Shown: positions 9,127 through 17,760 of the stretch, one piece after another
Layout: each line of letters opens with the position of its first letter
Numbering within the stretch: position 1 is the stretch's first letter
NCBI RefSeq assembly: GCF_007667275.1
Contig: NZ_VDQT01000004.1
Span: 420,780 to 484,779 of the forward strand
Direction: 5' to 3'
Length of the DNA: 64,000 bases
Source of the DNA: Stenotrophomonas rhizophila
GTDB lineage: Bacteria > Pseudomonadota > Gammaproteobacteria > Xanthomonadales > Xanthomonadaceae
Made by a program: the position numbers and the translations under genes
Notes under the pieces: generated by a model
The model's database searches: none
What the model saw: the letters and a program-made list of their open reading frames with translations, nothing else
What the model was told of the DNA's origin: nothing

Positions 9127-10494
9127 TCAGGCGTAGCGCCCCTTCAACATCGTCCACGCCGACCGCAACGCCAGCGCCTCGCCACCGGCCGGGCGGCCCG
9201 GGCGTTCGCCATCGTTCCACGCATACACGTCCAGGTGCGCCCACACCTGGCCTTCGCCGATGAAGCGTTCCAGGTACAGCGCCGCGGTGACCGAGCCGGC
9301 CATGCGCGAACCGGCGTTGGCCAGGTCGGCAATGCCGCTGTGCAGGTAGCGCAGGTACGGGCGCCACAACGGCATGCGCCAGACCGGGTCACGGGTGCTC
9401 TCACCGGCCTGCAGCCACTGCTGGGCCAGCGTGTCGTTGTTGCTGAACAGCGCCGGCAGGTCCGGGCCCAGCGCGATCCGCGCCGCACCGGTCAGGGTGG
9501 CGAAGTCGAGCACGATCTCCGGGCTCTGCTCGCTGGCGTAGGTCAGCGCGTCGCACAGCACCAGGCGGCCTTCGGCGTCGGTGTTGTCGATCTCGATGCT
9601 CAGGCCCTTGCGGGTGGCGATGACTTCGCCCGGGCGGAACGCGTCCGGCCCGATCGCGTTTTCCACCGCCGCGATCAGCAGGGTCAGCTGCACCGGCAGG
9701 TCCTGCGCCATCACCAACCCGGCCAGGGCCAGCGCATGCGCGGCGCCGCCCATGTCCTTCTTCATGTTGCGCATGCCGTCGGCCGGCTTGATGTCCAGCC
9801 CGCCGGTGTCGAAGCACACGCCCTTGCCCACCAGCGCCACGTGCGGGCGACCGGCCTGGCCCCAACGCAGCGCGATCAGGCGCGGCGCACGGTGCGAAGC
9901 GCGGCCCACGGCGTGGATGGCCGGGAAGTTCTGCTCCAGCAGCGCATCGCCGGTGATCACCTCGACCTGCGCACCGTGCGCGGCGGCCAGTTCACGCGCG
10001 GCGTCTTCCAGCTGCTGCGGGCCCATGTCTTCGGTGGGCGTGTTGACCCAGTCGCGCACGCGCAGGCTGGCGGTGATCACATCGCGCACTTCGGGTGCCG
10101 GGGTTGCCAGCAGCTGCGCCGGGGCGCGGTTGGGCTTGCGGTAGCGCGCGAAGCGGTAGCTGCCCAGGCCCCAGCCCAGGTGCAGCAGGGTTTCGATCTC
10201 GCCGGGCAGCGCGTCGGCCAGCTGCCAGACCGTGCCTTCCGGCAGCGCGAACGGCGCATGCGCATAGGCATACGCATCGCCCGGGTCGCCCACGCCGACG
10301 ATCGCGCCGGCCAGGCCGTGCGGGCCCGGCAGCAGCACCACGCTGCCACCGCTGCCGTTGAAATGCTGCGCGTCCAGCCAGGCAACCAGCGTCGCGTCCT
10401 GCTGCGCCCGCCATGCCGCGAACTGCTCGCGCTCCATGACATGCAGCGGCAGGGCCTTGGCCGAATCGGTGGTGAAGCCGGTGATCTGGGTCAT
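9127..10494 (-). CDS. Leucyl aminopeptidase family protein (M17)
   Basis: A cytoplasmic metallo-aminopeptidase, 455 residues, that removes N-terminal residues from peptides. The C-terminal M17 catalytic domain has the signature NTDAEGRL (near residue 300), the metal-binding Lys in LVGKGVCFDTGGLDIK and the GGAAHALA stretch with upstream DMGG. The N-terminal domain (about residues 1-150) is divergent, as usual in this family. The start is the ATG at 10494, which overlaps the stop of the HAD gene (ATGA), so the two form an operon. Long open frames on the other strand here are composition artefacts. Confidence 0.92.
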   Translation of the reverse strand: MTQITGFTTDSAKALPLHVMEREQFAAWRAQQDATLVAWLDAQHFNGSGGSVVLLPGPHGLAGAIVGVGDPGDAYAYAHAPFALPEGTVWQLADALPGEIETLLHLGWGLGSYRFARYRKPNRAPAQLLATPAPEVRDVITASLRVRDWVNTPTEDMGPQQLEDAARELAAAHGAQVEVITGDALLEQNFPAIHAVGRASHRAPRLIALRWGQAGRPHVALVGKGVCFDTGGLDIKPADGMRNMKKDMGGAAHALALAGLVMAQDLPVQLTLLIAAVENAIGPDAFRPGEVIATRKGLSIEIDNTDAEGRLVLCDALTYASEQSPEIVLDFATLTGAARIALGPDLPALFSNNDTLAQQWLQAGESTRDPVWRMPLWRPYLRYLHSGIADLANAGSRMAGSVTAALYLERFIGEGQVWAHLDVYAWNDGERPGRPAGGEALALRSAWTMLKGRYA

Positions 10495-11228
10495 GCGGGG
10501 TCGTGCTCCGTTCGTGGACGGGCGTGCTGCGCCGATGCGTTCGCATCGAGCCAGTCGGCCAGTCCGGTCAGGGTGTCGAACTGCAGGTCGGGCTGCAGCG
10601 AAGGATGGTGCCAGGTGTGTTCGACGCGGTTGATCCAGCAGCCGCGCAGGCCGGCCTGCATCGCGCCGACCACGTCCATCTCGACGTGGTCGCCCACGTG
10701 CAGCACCTGCGCCGGGGGCACGCCCAGGCGGTCGCAGGCGGCGTGGAAGATGCTGGCGGCCGGCTTGGCCGCGCCGTGCTCGCGCGAGCCGAGCTGGAAT
10801 ACGAAGTGGTGGTCCAGGCCGATGCGGACGAGGTCGGCATTGCCGTTGCTGAGCGCGGCCACCGGCACCCGCGCGGCGATGCGGGCTAGCGCCTCGATCG
10901 CATCGGGGTAGCACTCCACCTGGTTGCGCGCGGCGTAGAACGCCTCGTAAGCCGGTTCCAGCAGGGCCAGGTCGGCGCCGCTGTTTTCCAGCGCTTCGCG
11001 CAGGGTCAACCGGCGCAGCGCGCTCAGGTCGTAGTGCAGGTGCGGGTTGTCGCGGAAGGAGCGCTCGCGCAGCTCACGCATCGCCGCCACCGGATACATC
11101 GCGGCGGTGGCGGGGCTGTGCTGGAGCATCCACTCGTGCAACACCTGGTCGATGCGGGCGCCGATGGGGGCGAACGGCCACAGGGTGTCGTCGAGGTCGA
11201 GGGTGATGGCTTGGACGGGAAAATTCAC
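10491..11228 (-). CDS. HAD-superfamily hydrolase (YigB-like)
   Basis: A 245-residue phosphatase of the haloacid dehalogenase superfamily. Motif I is LDLDDTLW (Asp nucleophile and acid/base near residues 11 and 13), motif II is the Ser in ALSNGN, motif III is the Lys in AAKPAASIF, and motif IV is VGDHVEMDVVGA. The cap between motifs I and II is helical, as in the YigB/FMN phosphatase subgroup. The substrate is not evident. It is coupled to the aminopeptidase gene by a four-base overlap. Upstream, a SMAG repeat at 11252-11276 separates it from the AI-2E-family gene. Confidence 0.88.
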   Translation of the reverse strand: MNFPVQAITLDLDDTLWPFAPIGARIDQVLHEWMLQHSPATAAMYPVAAMRELRERSFRDNPHLHYDLSALRRLTLREALENSGADLALLEPAYEAFYAARNQVECYPDAIEALARIAARVPVAALSNGNADLVRIGLDHHFVFQLGSREHGAAKPAASIFHAACDRLGVPPAQVLHVGDHVEMDVVGAMQAGLRGCWINRVEHTWHHPSLQPDLQFDTLTGLADWLDANASAQHARPRTEHDPA

Positions 11229-11251
11229 CCGGTCATTCTACGCCTGTGGGG

Positions 11252-11276
11252 GCAGCCACGCAGGGCGTGGCTCTAC
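11252..11276 (-). repeat. SMAG palindrome
   Basis: A single GTAG-headed palindrome on the minus strand (AGCCACGC/GCGTGGCT stem), of the same sequence subfamily as those at 5319-5402 and 32938-32961. Its GTAG head overlaps the TAG stop codon of the AI-2E-family permease gene (11273-11275 on the minus strand). Confidence 0.85.
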
Positions 11277-12373
11277 TCCAGGAGCTTCGCCCAGCCCTGG
11301 GTGCCGTCCAGCCGTGCCAGCACCAGCTTGATGCAGACCAGCAGCGGCACCGACAGCAGCAGGCCGACGATGCCCCACAGCCAGCCGAACACCATCAGCG
11401 CCAGGATCAGGATCAGCGGCGAAATCGCCATCTGCCGCCCCAGCACGATCGGGGTCACGATCTGTCCTTCGATGGTATGCAGGGCCAGGTAACAGGCGGC
11501 CGGCAGCATCGCCTTGAACGGATCGCTGAACTCCACGAAGCCCATCAGCAGCATCAGGGTCACCCCGATCAGCGGGCCCACGTAGGGCGCGAAGTTCAGC
11601 AGCGCGGCCACCGTGCCCCACAGCAGGGCTTCCTGCAGGCTGATCCCGAGCAGCAGCAACACCCCGGAAAACACCAGCCCCACCAGCGTGTTGATCACGG
11701 TGATGGTCAGCACATAGCGCGACACCTCGCGTTCGATCGAACGCAGGATGTCGGCGGTGAAGCGCTGCTGCTGGCGGCTGGGGAACAGGGCGATGGCATG
11801 CCGCTGCAGGTTCTGTCCGTAAATCATGAAGAACAGGGTCAGCAGCACCACCGCCAGCACCGACGCGGCCAGCCGCGGCGCGCGGGTCAGCACCTTGTAG
11901 GGATCGTCCAGCTGGGTGCGCACCACCTGTACCCGGCGGCTGCCTTCGCCGCCGGCCACGCGGGCGAAATTCTCCGCCGCCAGGTTGGCCTGCTGCACCG
12001 GCTTGGTCAGGTTCTGCACCTGGCGGGCGACCTTGCGCAGCTGCTGCGGGGCCTCCTGCGCCCACTCCATTGCTGGACCGATCAGCTGCACGCCCAGCGC
12101 GGTGGCGCCGCTCAGGCCCACCCCGATCACCAGCACCGCACCCAAGAAGCGCGGAATCCACAGCCGGCCAAGGAAGCGGATGATCGGGTTGCCGACCAGC
12201 GCGAAGAACATCGCCAGCAGCACCGGCAGGATCACCTCCTGCGCGGCCCACAAGGTGAAGCACACCGCCAGGAAGGCCAGCACCACCAGCGACATCGGCG
12301 CGCGTGGGCGCGGTGCGGGCGGCGGGGGCGCGACGAGGTCAGCGTCGGCAGGGGAAGGCGCAGGAACGCTCAT
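11273..12373 (-). CDS. AI-2E family transporter (PerM/YhhT)
   Basis: An inner-membrane permease-like protein, 366 residues from the ATG at 12373. About seven to eight hydrophobic helices are visible, paired at the N-terminus (residues about 25-80), then a soluble region, then a C-terminal block with typical family segments (FLLLLGISLQEALLWG-like and PYVGPLIG, then GIVGLLLSVPLL). Members are annotated as AI-2 exporters, yet most have no proven substrate, so the name is a family label only. A TTG at 12412 is an alternative start; neither has a strong ribosome site. The TAG stop is provided by a SMAG repeat. Confidence 0.85.
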   Translation of the reverse strand: MSVPAPSPADADLVAPPPPAPRPRAPMSLVVLAFLAVCFTLWAAQEVILPVLLAMFFALVGNPIIRFLGRLWIPRFLGAVLVIGVGLSGATALGVQLIGPAMEWAQEAPQQLRKVARQVQNLTKPVQQANLAAENFARVAGGEGSRRVQVVRTQLDDPYKVLTRAPRLAASVLAVVLLTLFFMIYGQNLQRHAIALFPSRQQQRFTADILRSIEREVSRYVLTITVINTLVGLVFSGVLLLLGISLQEALLWGTVAALLNFAPYVGPLIGVTLMLLMGFVEFSDPFKAMLPAACYLALHTIEGQIVTPIVLGRQMAISPLILILALMVFGWLWGIVGLLLSVPLLVCIKLVLARLDGTQGWAKLLE

Positions 12374-12439
12374 GCAGGTCGCACGCTGGAGAGGAGACGC
12401 ATTATTGGGCAACCCGGGTGCGTGCGGCGTGTGGAGTCG

Positions 12440-12499
12440 GTAGCGCCGGCCGTTGGCCGGCTTACGGGTTACGGAGGGCCGGCCGACGGCCGGCGCTAC
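12440..12499. repeat. Paired inverted SMAG palindromes
   Basis: Two GTAG-headed elements face each other (heads at 12440-12443 and, on the minus strand, 12496-12499). Each has the GCCGGCCG-type stem. Together they form a near-perfect larger inverted repeat around a short GC-rich centre. They lie between the AI-2E-family gene and the end of the small stress operon, both on the minus strand. Confidence 0.85.
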
Positions 12500-12502
12500 C
12501 GG

Positions 12503-12970
12503 TCAACGTTCGGAAACGTCGGTGGCTGCTTCCGCCGGCTGCGGCTGTGGCTGCGCCGCTTCCTGCGTAGCGGTCACCCGGGCCCTGGGCGCAGCGGCAG
12601 GCGCTGCCGCCCGCACGGGTGCCAGCGGGGTGGGGTCGACCGCTTCTTCCACCTTGTCGGCCGCCTGCTCGGCGGTATCGGCGGCCTCGCTGGCCTGCAT
12701 CGAGGCGAATGCCGCCTGCGCGCTGGCCATCAGGTTGGACACCGAACCGATCATCTGCAGCCAGCGCGCGCCATGGAAACGGGTCTTGCCCGGTTCCAGC
12801 TTGCCGGCGATGAAGCCGCCGACCAGGCCCACGCTGACGATGCGCAGCGGCGTCCAGCCCTCCCGCCAGGCCTGGCTGAGGGTGAACCAGTTGCACTGGG
12901 TCTCGTCGACCCGGATCGACACCACTTTTTCCGCGCGCTTGACGCGGTGGCGCAGGGCTTCGAATTTCAT
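12503..12970 (-). CDS. Conserved hypothetical protein, third gene of YqjD/YqjE-type operon
   Basis: A 155-residue protein. It begins with a basic, helical stretch, has one short hydrophobic segment (about residues 43-58, IVSVGLVGGFIAGKL), and ends in an Ala/Pro/Glu-rich, probably disordered tail. It overlaps the YqjE-like gene by ATGA, in the place held by yqjK in Escherichia coli, but I see no convincing sequence match to YqjK. A role at the inner membrane together with its two neighbours is likely from context only. Confidence 0.7.
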   Translation of the reverse strand: MKFEALRHRVKRAEKVVSIRVDETQCNWFTLSQAWREGWTPLRIVSVGLVGGFIAGKLEPGKTRFHGARWLQMIGSVSNLMASAQAAFASMQASEAADTAEQAADKVEEAVDPTPLAPVRAAAPAAAPRARVTATQEAAQPQPQPAEAATDVSER

Positions 12971-13464
12971 GGCGAACGCTCCGTGCCGTCGTCCTGCGCT
13001 TCGGCATCATCATCGCTGGGCTCATCGAACAGTCCCAGGCGCGCCAGCTGCCGACGCGTGGCATGCATGCCGGTATGGCGGAAGAAGAACGACACCCGCC
13101 AGATTGAGTAGCCGGTCACCGCCAGGCTGACCAGTGAGGTGACCAACAGCGACTGGAACCAGGACAGGCCCCAGCGCTGCATCAGCGCGATCAGAGTGCC
13201 GGCCAGCAACAGCCAGGCCGAGGCGCCGAACACGATCGCCACCCCGCTCCAAGCCAGCGCCCGACCGAACGCGCTGCGCGCCAGGGCGAATTCGAACGAC
13301 GCCAAGCGCCGCAACGAACGCAGGGTGTGCTTGCCCGAATCAACGGTGGCACGCCCGGCCTGGCCGATCTCGCGGATGCTTTCATCCAGGCGCGGCGCGC
13401 CGGCATCGCCGTCGGGTGGAGCAGATGCTCCACCGTCCGGGGTCGACTGTGCTTGATCGCTCAC
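12967..13464 (-). CDS. Phage holin family / DUF1469 protein (YqjE-like)
   Basis: A 165-residue inner-membrane protein with two hydrophobic helices (about residues 68-90 and 98-125) between charged ends. The arrangement fits the Holin_3_6/DUF1469 family that includes E. coli YqjE. It starts at a GTG (13464), seven bases after the YqjD-like gene stops, and overlaps the next gene by four bases. The YqjD-YqjE pair in E. coli is tied to stationary phase and ribosome binding at the membrane; that link is family knowledge and is not shown here. The phage-holin name is a domain label; there is no phage context. Confidence 0.8.
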   Translation of the reverse strand: MSDQAQSTPDGGASAPPDGDAGAPRLDESIREIGQAGRATVDSGKHTLRSLRRLASFEFALARSAFGRALAWSGVAIVFGASAWLLLAGTLIALMQRWGLSWFQSLLVTSLVSLAVTGYSIWRVSFFFRHTGMHATRRQLARLGLFDEPSDDDAEAQDDGTERSP

Positions 13465-13470
13465 GCCGAC

Positions 13471-13836
13471 TTACTTGTCGCCGCCGCTGCGGGCCAGCTT
13501 GGCAATGATCCAGCCAGCCGCGAAGGCCACGCCGAACGAGGCCAGCGGGCGCTCGCGGATCAGCTCGGCGGCGCTGTCGACCAGGTCCTTGCCCTTGTCC
13601 ATCAGCGCATCGACCTGTTCCTTGGCGGCGGCACCGCCGAATTCAGCCGCGGCCAGACCCGACAGTGCGGTGTCGGACAGCTCGGCCTTGACGTTGGCAC
13701 GGCCAATGCGCAGCTCGTCGCCGGCCGCACCGGTGGCGCCCTTGATCGCACCGCCGGCGGCGCTGGCGGCCGACTTCAGGTGCGAGCCGGCTTCGCCCAG
13801 GTGTTCCTTGAGGTTTTCGGTGTTGGTGGGGCTCAT
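13471..13836 (-). CDS. YqjD/ElaB-like DUF883 membrane protein
   Basis: A 121-residue protein with a long Ala/Gly-rich amphipathic helix region followed by a C-terminal hydrophobic segment (LASFGVAFAAGWIIAKLA, about residues 96-114), which is the plan of the tail-anchored YqjD/ElaB/YgaM family. Family members bind ribosomes at the inner membrane in stationary phase. It leads a three-gene operon and has a good ribosome site (GGAG) before its ATG. The match rests on architecture and operon context more than on a distinctive motif. Confidence 0.78.
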   Translation of the reverse strand: MSPTNTENLKEHLGEAGSHLKSAASAAGGAIKGATGAAGDELRIGRANVKAELSDTALSGLAAAEFGGAAAKEQVDALMDKGKDLVDSAAELIRERPLASFGVAFAAGWIIAKLARSGGDK

Positions 13837-13973
13837 TATGTGTCTCCGTTAGGTAAGCGATGGGGCAGGTGACCGCGGAAGAACCCGTCGGCAACGAACA
13901 CAAGGTAATAGCACCGGGCGGGTGTAGAGGGCGTCAGCTGGCGTGATCCGCACGCGAAGGCGGGCTGACCGGT

Positions 13974-15401
13974 TCAGCGCATCACCAGGTCGCCGCGCGC
14001 GTTGCCGCGCACGATCCGCAGCACCAGCTGCTGCGGCGGCTTCTGGAAATTGGCGCGCCAGCTGGCCAGGTCGGCGAATTCACCCACGCTGGCCTGGATG
14101 ATCACATCGCCCGCGGCCAGCCCGGAGTTCGCTGCACGGCTGCCGCGCTTGACCTCGCTGACCATGACCCCGCCGTCGCCGGCCTGGCGCAGCGTCTCGG
14201 GCAGGTCGACGAAGGTGGCGCCTGCGAGGCGCGGATCCAGCGACTCGCCAGCCACCGCACGCGGCTGTTCCTTCAGCGTGGCCTTGAGCTGCAGCGCCTT
14301 GCCGTCGCGGCGCACGTCCAGGTTCAGCGCGCTGCCCACCGGCTGCAGGCCTTCCACATTGTGCAGCGCCTGCGCGCTGTCCACGCGCTGGCCGTTGGCC
14401 GCGACCACCACGTCGCCCGGCTTCAAGCCGCCCGCCGCCGCGCCGGAACCGGCCAGTACGCGGGTAACCAGCGCGCCACGTGCCTCGCTCAGGCCCAGGT
14501 TCTGCGCCAGCGCCTGGGTCAGGTTCTGCGCCTCGATCCCCAGCGTGCCGCGCACGACCACACCATGCTTGACCAGCTGGTCCACCACGTCGCGGGCGAG
14601 GTTGGTGGGGATGGCCAGGCCCAGGCCGATGTTGCCGGCCATGCTGCCCTGCGGATTGAAGCTGGCGGTGTTGATGCCCACCAGCTGGCCCTGCAGGTTG
14701 ACCAGCGCGCCGCCGGAATTGCCCGGGTTGATCGAGGCGTCGGTCTGGATGAAGTTCTGGTAGCCCAGCCCGCGGATGCCGGTGCGGCCGACCGCCGACA
14801 CGATGCCCGACGTCACCGTCTGGCTGAAACCGAACGGATTGCCGATCGCCACCACGAAGTCGCCCACGCGCAGTTGTGCGCTGTCGCCGAGCGGCAGCGC
14901 GGTGAGCTTGTCGGCCGGAATGCGGATCAGCGCCACGTCGGTGTCGCGGTCCGAACCGAGGAACTCGGCCTTGACCGTGCGCCCGTCCGACAGGGTGACC
15001 TGCACGTCGTCGGCGTTGTCGATCACATGGTGGTTGGTCAGCACCAGGCCCTCGGCAGCGTCGATGATCACCCCCGAGCCCAGCGATTCATTGATGCGCT
15101 CCTGCGGCACTTCCGGGAACAGGCGGCGGAAGAACGGGTCATTGAAGTACGGGTTGCGGACCCGCACCACCTGCTTGGTGTTGACGCTGACCACCGCCGG
15201 CATCACCCGTTCCAGCATCGGGGCCAGCGACGGCAGCGGCTGCCCGGCCACCGACGCCGGCAACGCAGCCGTGGCCGGAATCGCCAACGATGCCGGCGCC
15301 GCCTCGGCGCGATTGTCCAGGTGGGCGTTGATCGCGGAGGCGACGAAGCCACCGAAGGCGGCAGCAAGTGCGAGCGTAAGCAGGGTCGGAAGCGGTCGCA
15401 T
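13974..15401 (-). CDS. Do-like periplasmic serine endoprotease (DegP/DegQ family)
   Basis: A 475-residue protease-chaperone for misfolded envelope proteins. The N-terminus (residues about 1-25) is a signal sequence or anchor. The trypsin-like domain carries the triad His125 (TNHHVIDNA), Asp155 (RDTDVALI) and Ser229 (NPGNSGGAL). Two PDZ domains follow, at about residues 275-370 and 380-475. Length and two PDZ domains match DegP/DegQ rather than DegS. The gene is alone on the minus strand, and a long gap (15402-15980) separates it from the divergent H1-like gene. Which of the Do-family names applies cannot be settled from sequence alone. Confidence 0.9.
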   Translation of the reverse strand: MRPLPTLLTLALAAAFGGFVASAINAHLDNRAEAAPASLAIPATAALPASVAGQPLPSLAPMLERVMPAVVSVNTKQVVRVRNPYFNDPFFRRLFPEVPQERINESLGSGVIIDAAEGLVLTNHHVIDNADDVQVTLSDGRTVKAEFLGSDRDTDVALIRIPADKLTALPLGDSAQLRVGDFVVAIGNPFGFSQTVTSGIVSAVGRTGIRGLGYQNFIQTDASINPGNSGGALVNLQGQLVGINTASFNPQGSMAGNIGLGLAIPTNLARDVVDQLVKHGVVVRGTLGIEAQNLTQALAQNLGLSEARGALVTRVLAGSGAAAGGLKPGDVVVAANGQRVDSAQALHNVEGLQPVGSALNLDVRRDGKALQLKATLKEQPRAVAGESLDPRLAGATFVDLPETLRQAGDGGVMVSEVKRGSRAANSGLAAGDVIIQASVGEFADLASWRANFQKPPQQLVLRIVRGNARGDLVMR

Positions 15402-15980
15402 GGGAGTCCGGGTTGGGGCAGGGAACGGGTATACGGTAATTCAAGCGCCTCGAGTCTGTCCGGCAACGCCTGAAAACCGGATGAGCGGCGCCCGCCACAC
15501 CCGGTCGCCGGTACCGCGGATCCCGCTCGGCAGGGAACGGCCGGACTGCACCAGGTCGCCAGAAAACCGTCGCACCTCCCCGGTAGGGTCGGTCCCCAGA
15601 CGACCGCCAATAGCGCCCATCGCCCCGGTAACGCATGGACCCCAAACGAAGAAACGCTCCACCGCCCCAGCAGAAATTCCCGCACATCCAGCGCACTTGT
15701 GCAGGAAAGGGCAACGGAATGTCCGCGCACGACCATCAATTCCAGACCCGCACCACCCGCCGCCACGCACGCGAAACGCGCCACGCGTGCACGCGCGGGA
15801 AACACGCGCACCGCTGTTTTAAAGCGCTTTTCCACACCAGCACGGCACACGCGTGTTGCATTCGTCGCATCTCCGCAGCACATCCGCGCCTCATCCGCTG
15901 CGACAAGACCGTTCCACCCGGGACCGCGCCGGTATAGCATCGCCAGCGAAATCACTGACCAGGCCCCTCAGGAGGGCAAC
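15402..15980. other. 579-base intergenic region between degQ-like and H1-like genes
   Basis: This divergent gap has no convincing gene. It holds one copy of the 85-bp dispersed repeat (15582-15668) and a GC-rich stretch with many ACGCG/CGCGT words at about 15760-15860. A TATAGC hexamer at 15931-15936 could be the -10 of the H1-like gene, but no clear -35 is placed. An in-frame extension of the H1-like protein through this region is rejected because of its different composition and the strong ribosome site at 15970-15976. Confidence 0.6.
15582..15668 (+). repeat. Dispersed 85-bp repeat, copy 1
   Basis: Starts with GGTAGGGTCGGT and ends near CCACCGCC. It shares most positions with three other copies at 28855-28939, 34619-34703 and 34793-34877, all in the same orientation. 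Two short stems are possible, GGTCG/CGACC near the head and, in most copies, GCCGAT/ATCGGC in the middle. In the minus-strand frame all four copies can be read without a stop, with shared words GPCV and GGRLGT. It is distinct from the short SMAG hairpins though it too begins with GTAG. Confidence 0.75.
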
Positions 15981-16913
15981 ATGAGCAACGGAAATGGTGT
16001 GACCGCGACCCTGTCGCAGGGCGTCGAGAGCGTGAAAGAAACCGCCGAAGGCGTGGGCGAAACCATCGCGCACACCGCCGAAGAAGTGGTCGCCAAGGTA
16101 AAGAAGACCGCCAAGCGCGCGCGCAAGGCTGCCACCACCCAGGTGGCCAAGGTCACCAAGGCGGTCAAGAAGGCTGAGAAGACCGTCGCCAAGAAGGCCG
16201 ACAAGGCCGCCAAGTCGGTGGGCAAGACCCTGGCCAGCGCCAAGAAGAAGCTGGAAGCGGCCAAGTCCAATGCCAAGGCCGAAGCGGCTGCGCTGACCAA
16301 GAAGGTCGCCAAGAAGAAGGCCGCCGCCGACAAGGCCGTGACCAAGACCACCAAGGCCGCCAAGAAGGTTGCCGGCAAGAAGGTCGCCACCGCCAAGAAG
16401 GCCGTGACGAAGAAGACCGCTGCGGCCAAGAAGGTCGCCGGCAAGAAGGTCGCAACTGCCAAAAAGGCTGTCGCCCGCAAGTCGGCCACCGCCAAGAAGG
16501 CCGTGACCAAGAAGACCGCGACCGCCAAAAAGGCTGTCGGCAAGAAGGTTGCTACCGCAAAGAAGGCCGTTGCCAAGAAGTCGGCCACCGCCCGCAAGGT
16601 TGCTGGCAAGAAGACCGTGGCCGCCCGTAAGACGGTTGGCAAGAAGGTCGCCACCGCCAAGAAGGCCGTAGCCCGCAAGTCGGCTGCCACCAAGAAGGTC
16701 GTTGGCAAGAAGACCGCTACCGCCCGCAAGACGGTCGGCAAGAAGGTCGCCGTCGCCAAGAAGACCGTGGCCCGCAAGTCGGCAGCCACCAAGAAGGCCG
16801 TCGGCAAGAAGACGGCCGTGGCCAGGAAGGCCGTCGCCCGCAAGGCCGCCCCGGCCAAGCGCGCTGCCAAGACCGTGGCTCGCAAGGCCCCGGCCAAGCG
16901 CGCCCGCAAGTAA
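15981..16913 (+). CDS. Histone H1-like Lys/Ala-rich protein
   Basis: A 310-residue, very basic protein. Residues about 1-35 are a less basic head, possibly amphipathic. From about residue 36 onward the chain is almost only Lys, Ala, Val, Thr and Arg, built of imperfect units of about ten residues such as KKVATAKKAV and KKTATARKTV, ending in a PAKRAAK-type tail. This is the plan of eukaryotic H1 tails and of bacterial AlgP/BpH1-like DNA-binding proteins, so nucleoid binding is likely. The ATG at 15981 follows a strong AGGAGGGCAAC site. The unit structure makes repeat-number variation between strains plausible. Confidence 0.85.
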   Translation: MSNGNGVTATLSQGVESVKETAEGVGETIAHTAEEVVAKVKKTAKRARKAATTQVAKVTKAVKKAEKTVAKKADKAAKSVGKTLASAKKKLEAAKSNAKAEAAALTKKVAKKKAAADKAVTKTTKAAKKVAGKKVATAKKAVTKKTAAAKKVAGKKVATAKKAVARKSATAKKAVTKKTATAKKAVGKKVATAKKAVAKKSATARKVAGKKTVAARKTVGKKVATAKKAVARKSAATKKVVGKKTATARKTVGKKVAVAKKTVARKSAATKKAVGKKTAVARKAVARKAAPAKRAAKTVARKAPAKRARK

Positions 16914-16919
16914 GCGTCA

Positions 16920-16949
16920 GCACGGCGCCTGCCCCCGGGCGGGCGCCGT
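16920..16949 (+). terminator. GC-rich hairpin after the H1-like gene
   Basis: A stem of CACGGCGCC with GGCGCCGTG closes around a GC-rich loop directly after the stop of the H1-like gene. No T-run follows, so it may be a stability hairpin or part of a Rho-dependent end and not a true intrinsic terminator. Confidence 0.4.
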
Positions 16950-17036
16950 GAGCACCCACGTGAACACGCCGCAGCAACGCCGCTTCCGGTAGAACGCAGG
17001 ACCATCCAGCCACCACGGCGGGGAGTCTGCACACCG

Positions 17037-17714
17037 ATGCGCAACCTGGACTTCAGTTCCTGGCAGGCCATGCTCTCGACCCTGGTCGGGCTGGCCGTCA
17101 TCACCCTGGTCGGCGTGGGTATCCGCCTGGTCTTCATGCAGACCCTGCAACAGCGCCGCGAGCGCGAGAACCGCCAGATCAACGAGCGCCTGCGTACCCT
17201 GATCGCCGCTTACAAAACCCTGGGCGGGTCATTCACCGGGGCGCTGCACGTCGACCCCCGCCACCTGCGCGACCTGCGCCAACTGCCCGGCGAAGAAGAC
17301 GACACCCTGGATCTGCCGCGCAACACCGGCAGCGACCGTGCGCGCCGGATCCGCGATGCGGTGGAAGCGGCGCTGTCCGACATCGTGCTGCTGGGTACCG
17401 ACGAACAGGTGCGGCTGGCCGCGCATGCCGCCAATGAACTGGCCGAAGGCCGCGCCGTGCCCACCGCCGAACTGGTGGTATCGCTGCGCGACTTCATCCG
17501 CGAAGCGCTGGACCTGGCGCCCATTCCCACCGGCGTAACCATTCCCCGCCAGGGACCCGCGCGTCCCGCGCCGGGGGGGACGCGCGGCAAACCTGATGGC
17601 GGCGACCGCAGCGGCGGAAAGGGCGGTGCAGGTGGCGGCATGGGGGGCATGGGCGGCGGCATGGGCATGGGCAGTGCGCACCGGATGGACGACGACAGCA
17701 GCCATATCCGCTGA
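17037..17714 (+). CDS. Conserved membrane-anchored protein with Gly/Met-rich tail
   Basis: A 225-residue protein I cannot assign to a characterised family. Residues about 10-33 form one membrane helix, followed by a basic region (QQRRERENRQ) and a helical cytoplasmic domain to about residue 165. The last 55 residues are low complexity, rich in Gly and Pro, and include GGMGGMGGGMGMG. It lies 123 bases after the H1-like gene on the same strand. Upstream bases show a possible GGCGGGG ribosome site. Function unknown. Confidence 0.75.
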   Translation: MRNLDFSSWQAMLSTLVGLAVITLVGVGIRLVFMQTLQQRRERENRQINERLRTLIAAYKTLGGSFTGALHVDPRHLRDLRQLPGEEDDTLDLPRNTGSDRARRIRDAVEAALSDIVLLGTDEQVRLAAHAANELAEGRAVPTAELVVSLRDFIREALDLAPIPTGVTIPRQGPARPAPGGTRGKPDGGDRSGGKGGAGGGMGGMGGGMGMGSAHRMDDDSSHIR

Positions 17715-17760
17715 ACCGGGTGGGTGGCTGCCTGCGTCGTCGCCGCCGTCCGGTCGAGGA

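Noticed and set aside
8341..10911. An 856-codon plus-strand open frame opposite the catalase-like and aminopeptidase genes
   Set aside because: Antisense to two clear enzymes; low-complexity Arg/Ala/His composition.
12967..13464. Phage holin as a sign of a prophage
   Set aside because: The holin name is a domain label for YqjE-type proteins; no other phage gene is near.
15699..15980. N-terminal extension of the H1-like protein
   Set aside because: Extension is Arg/Thr/His-rich and unlike the protein; a strong ribosome site lies directly before the ATG at 15981.
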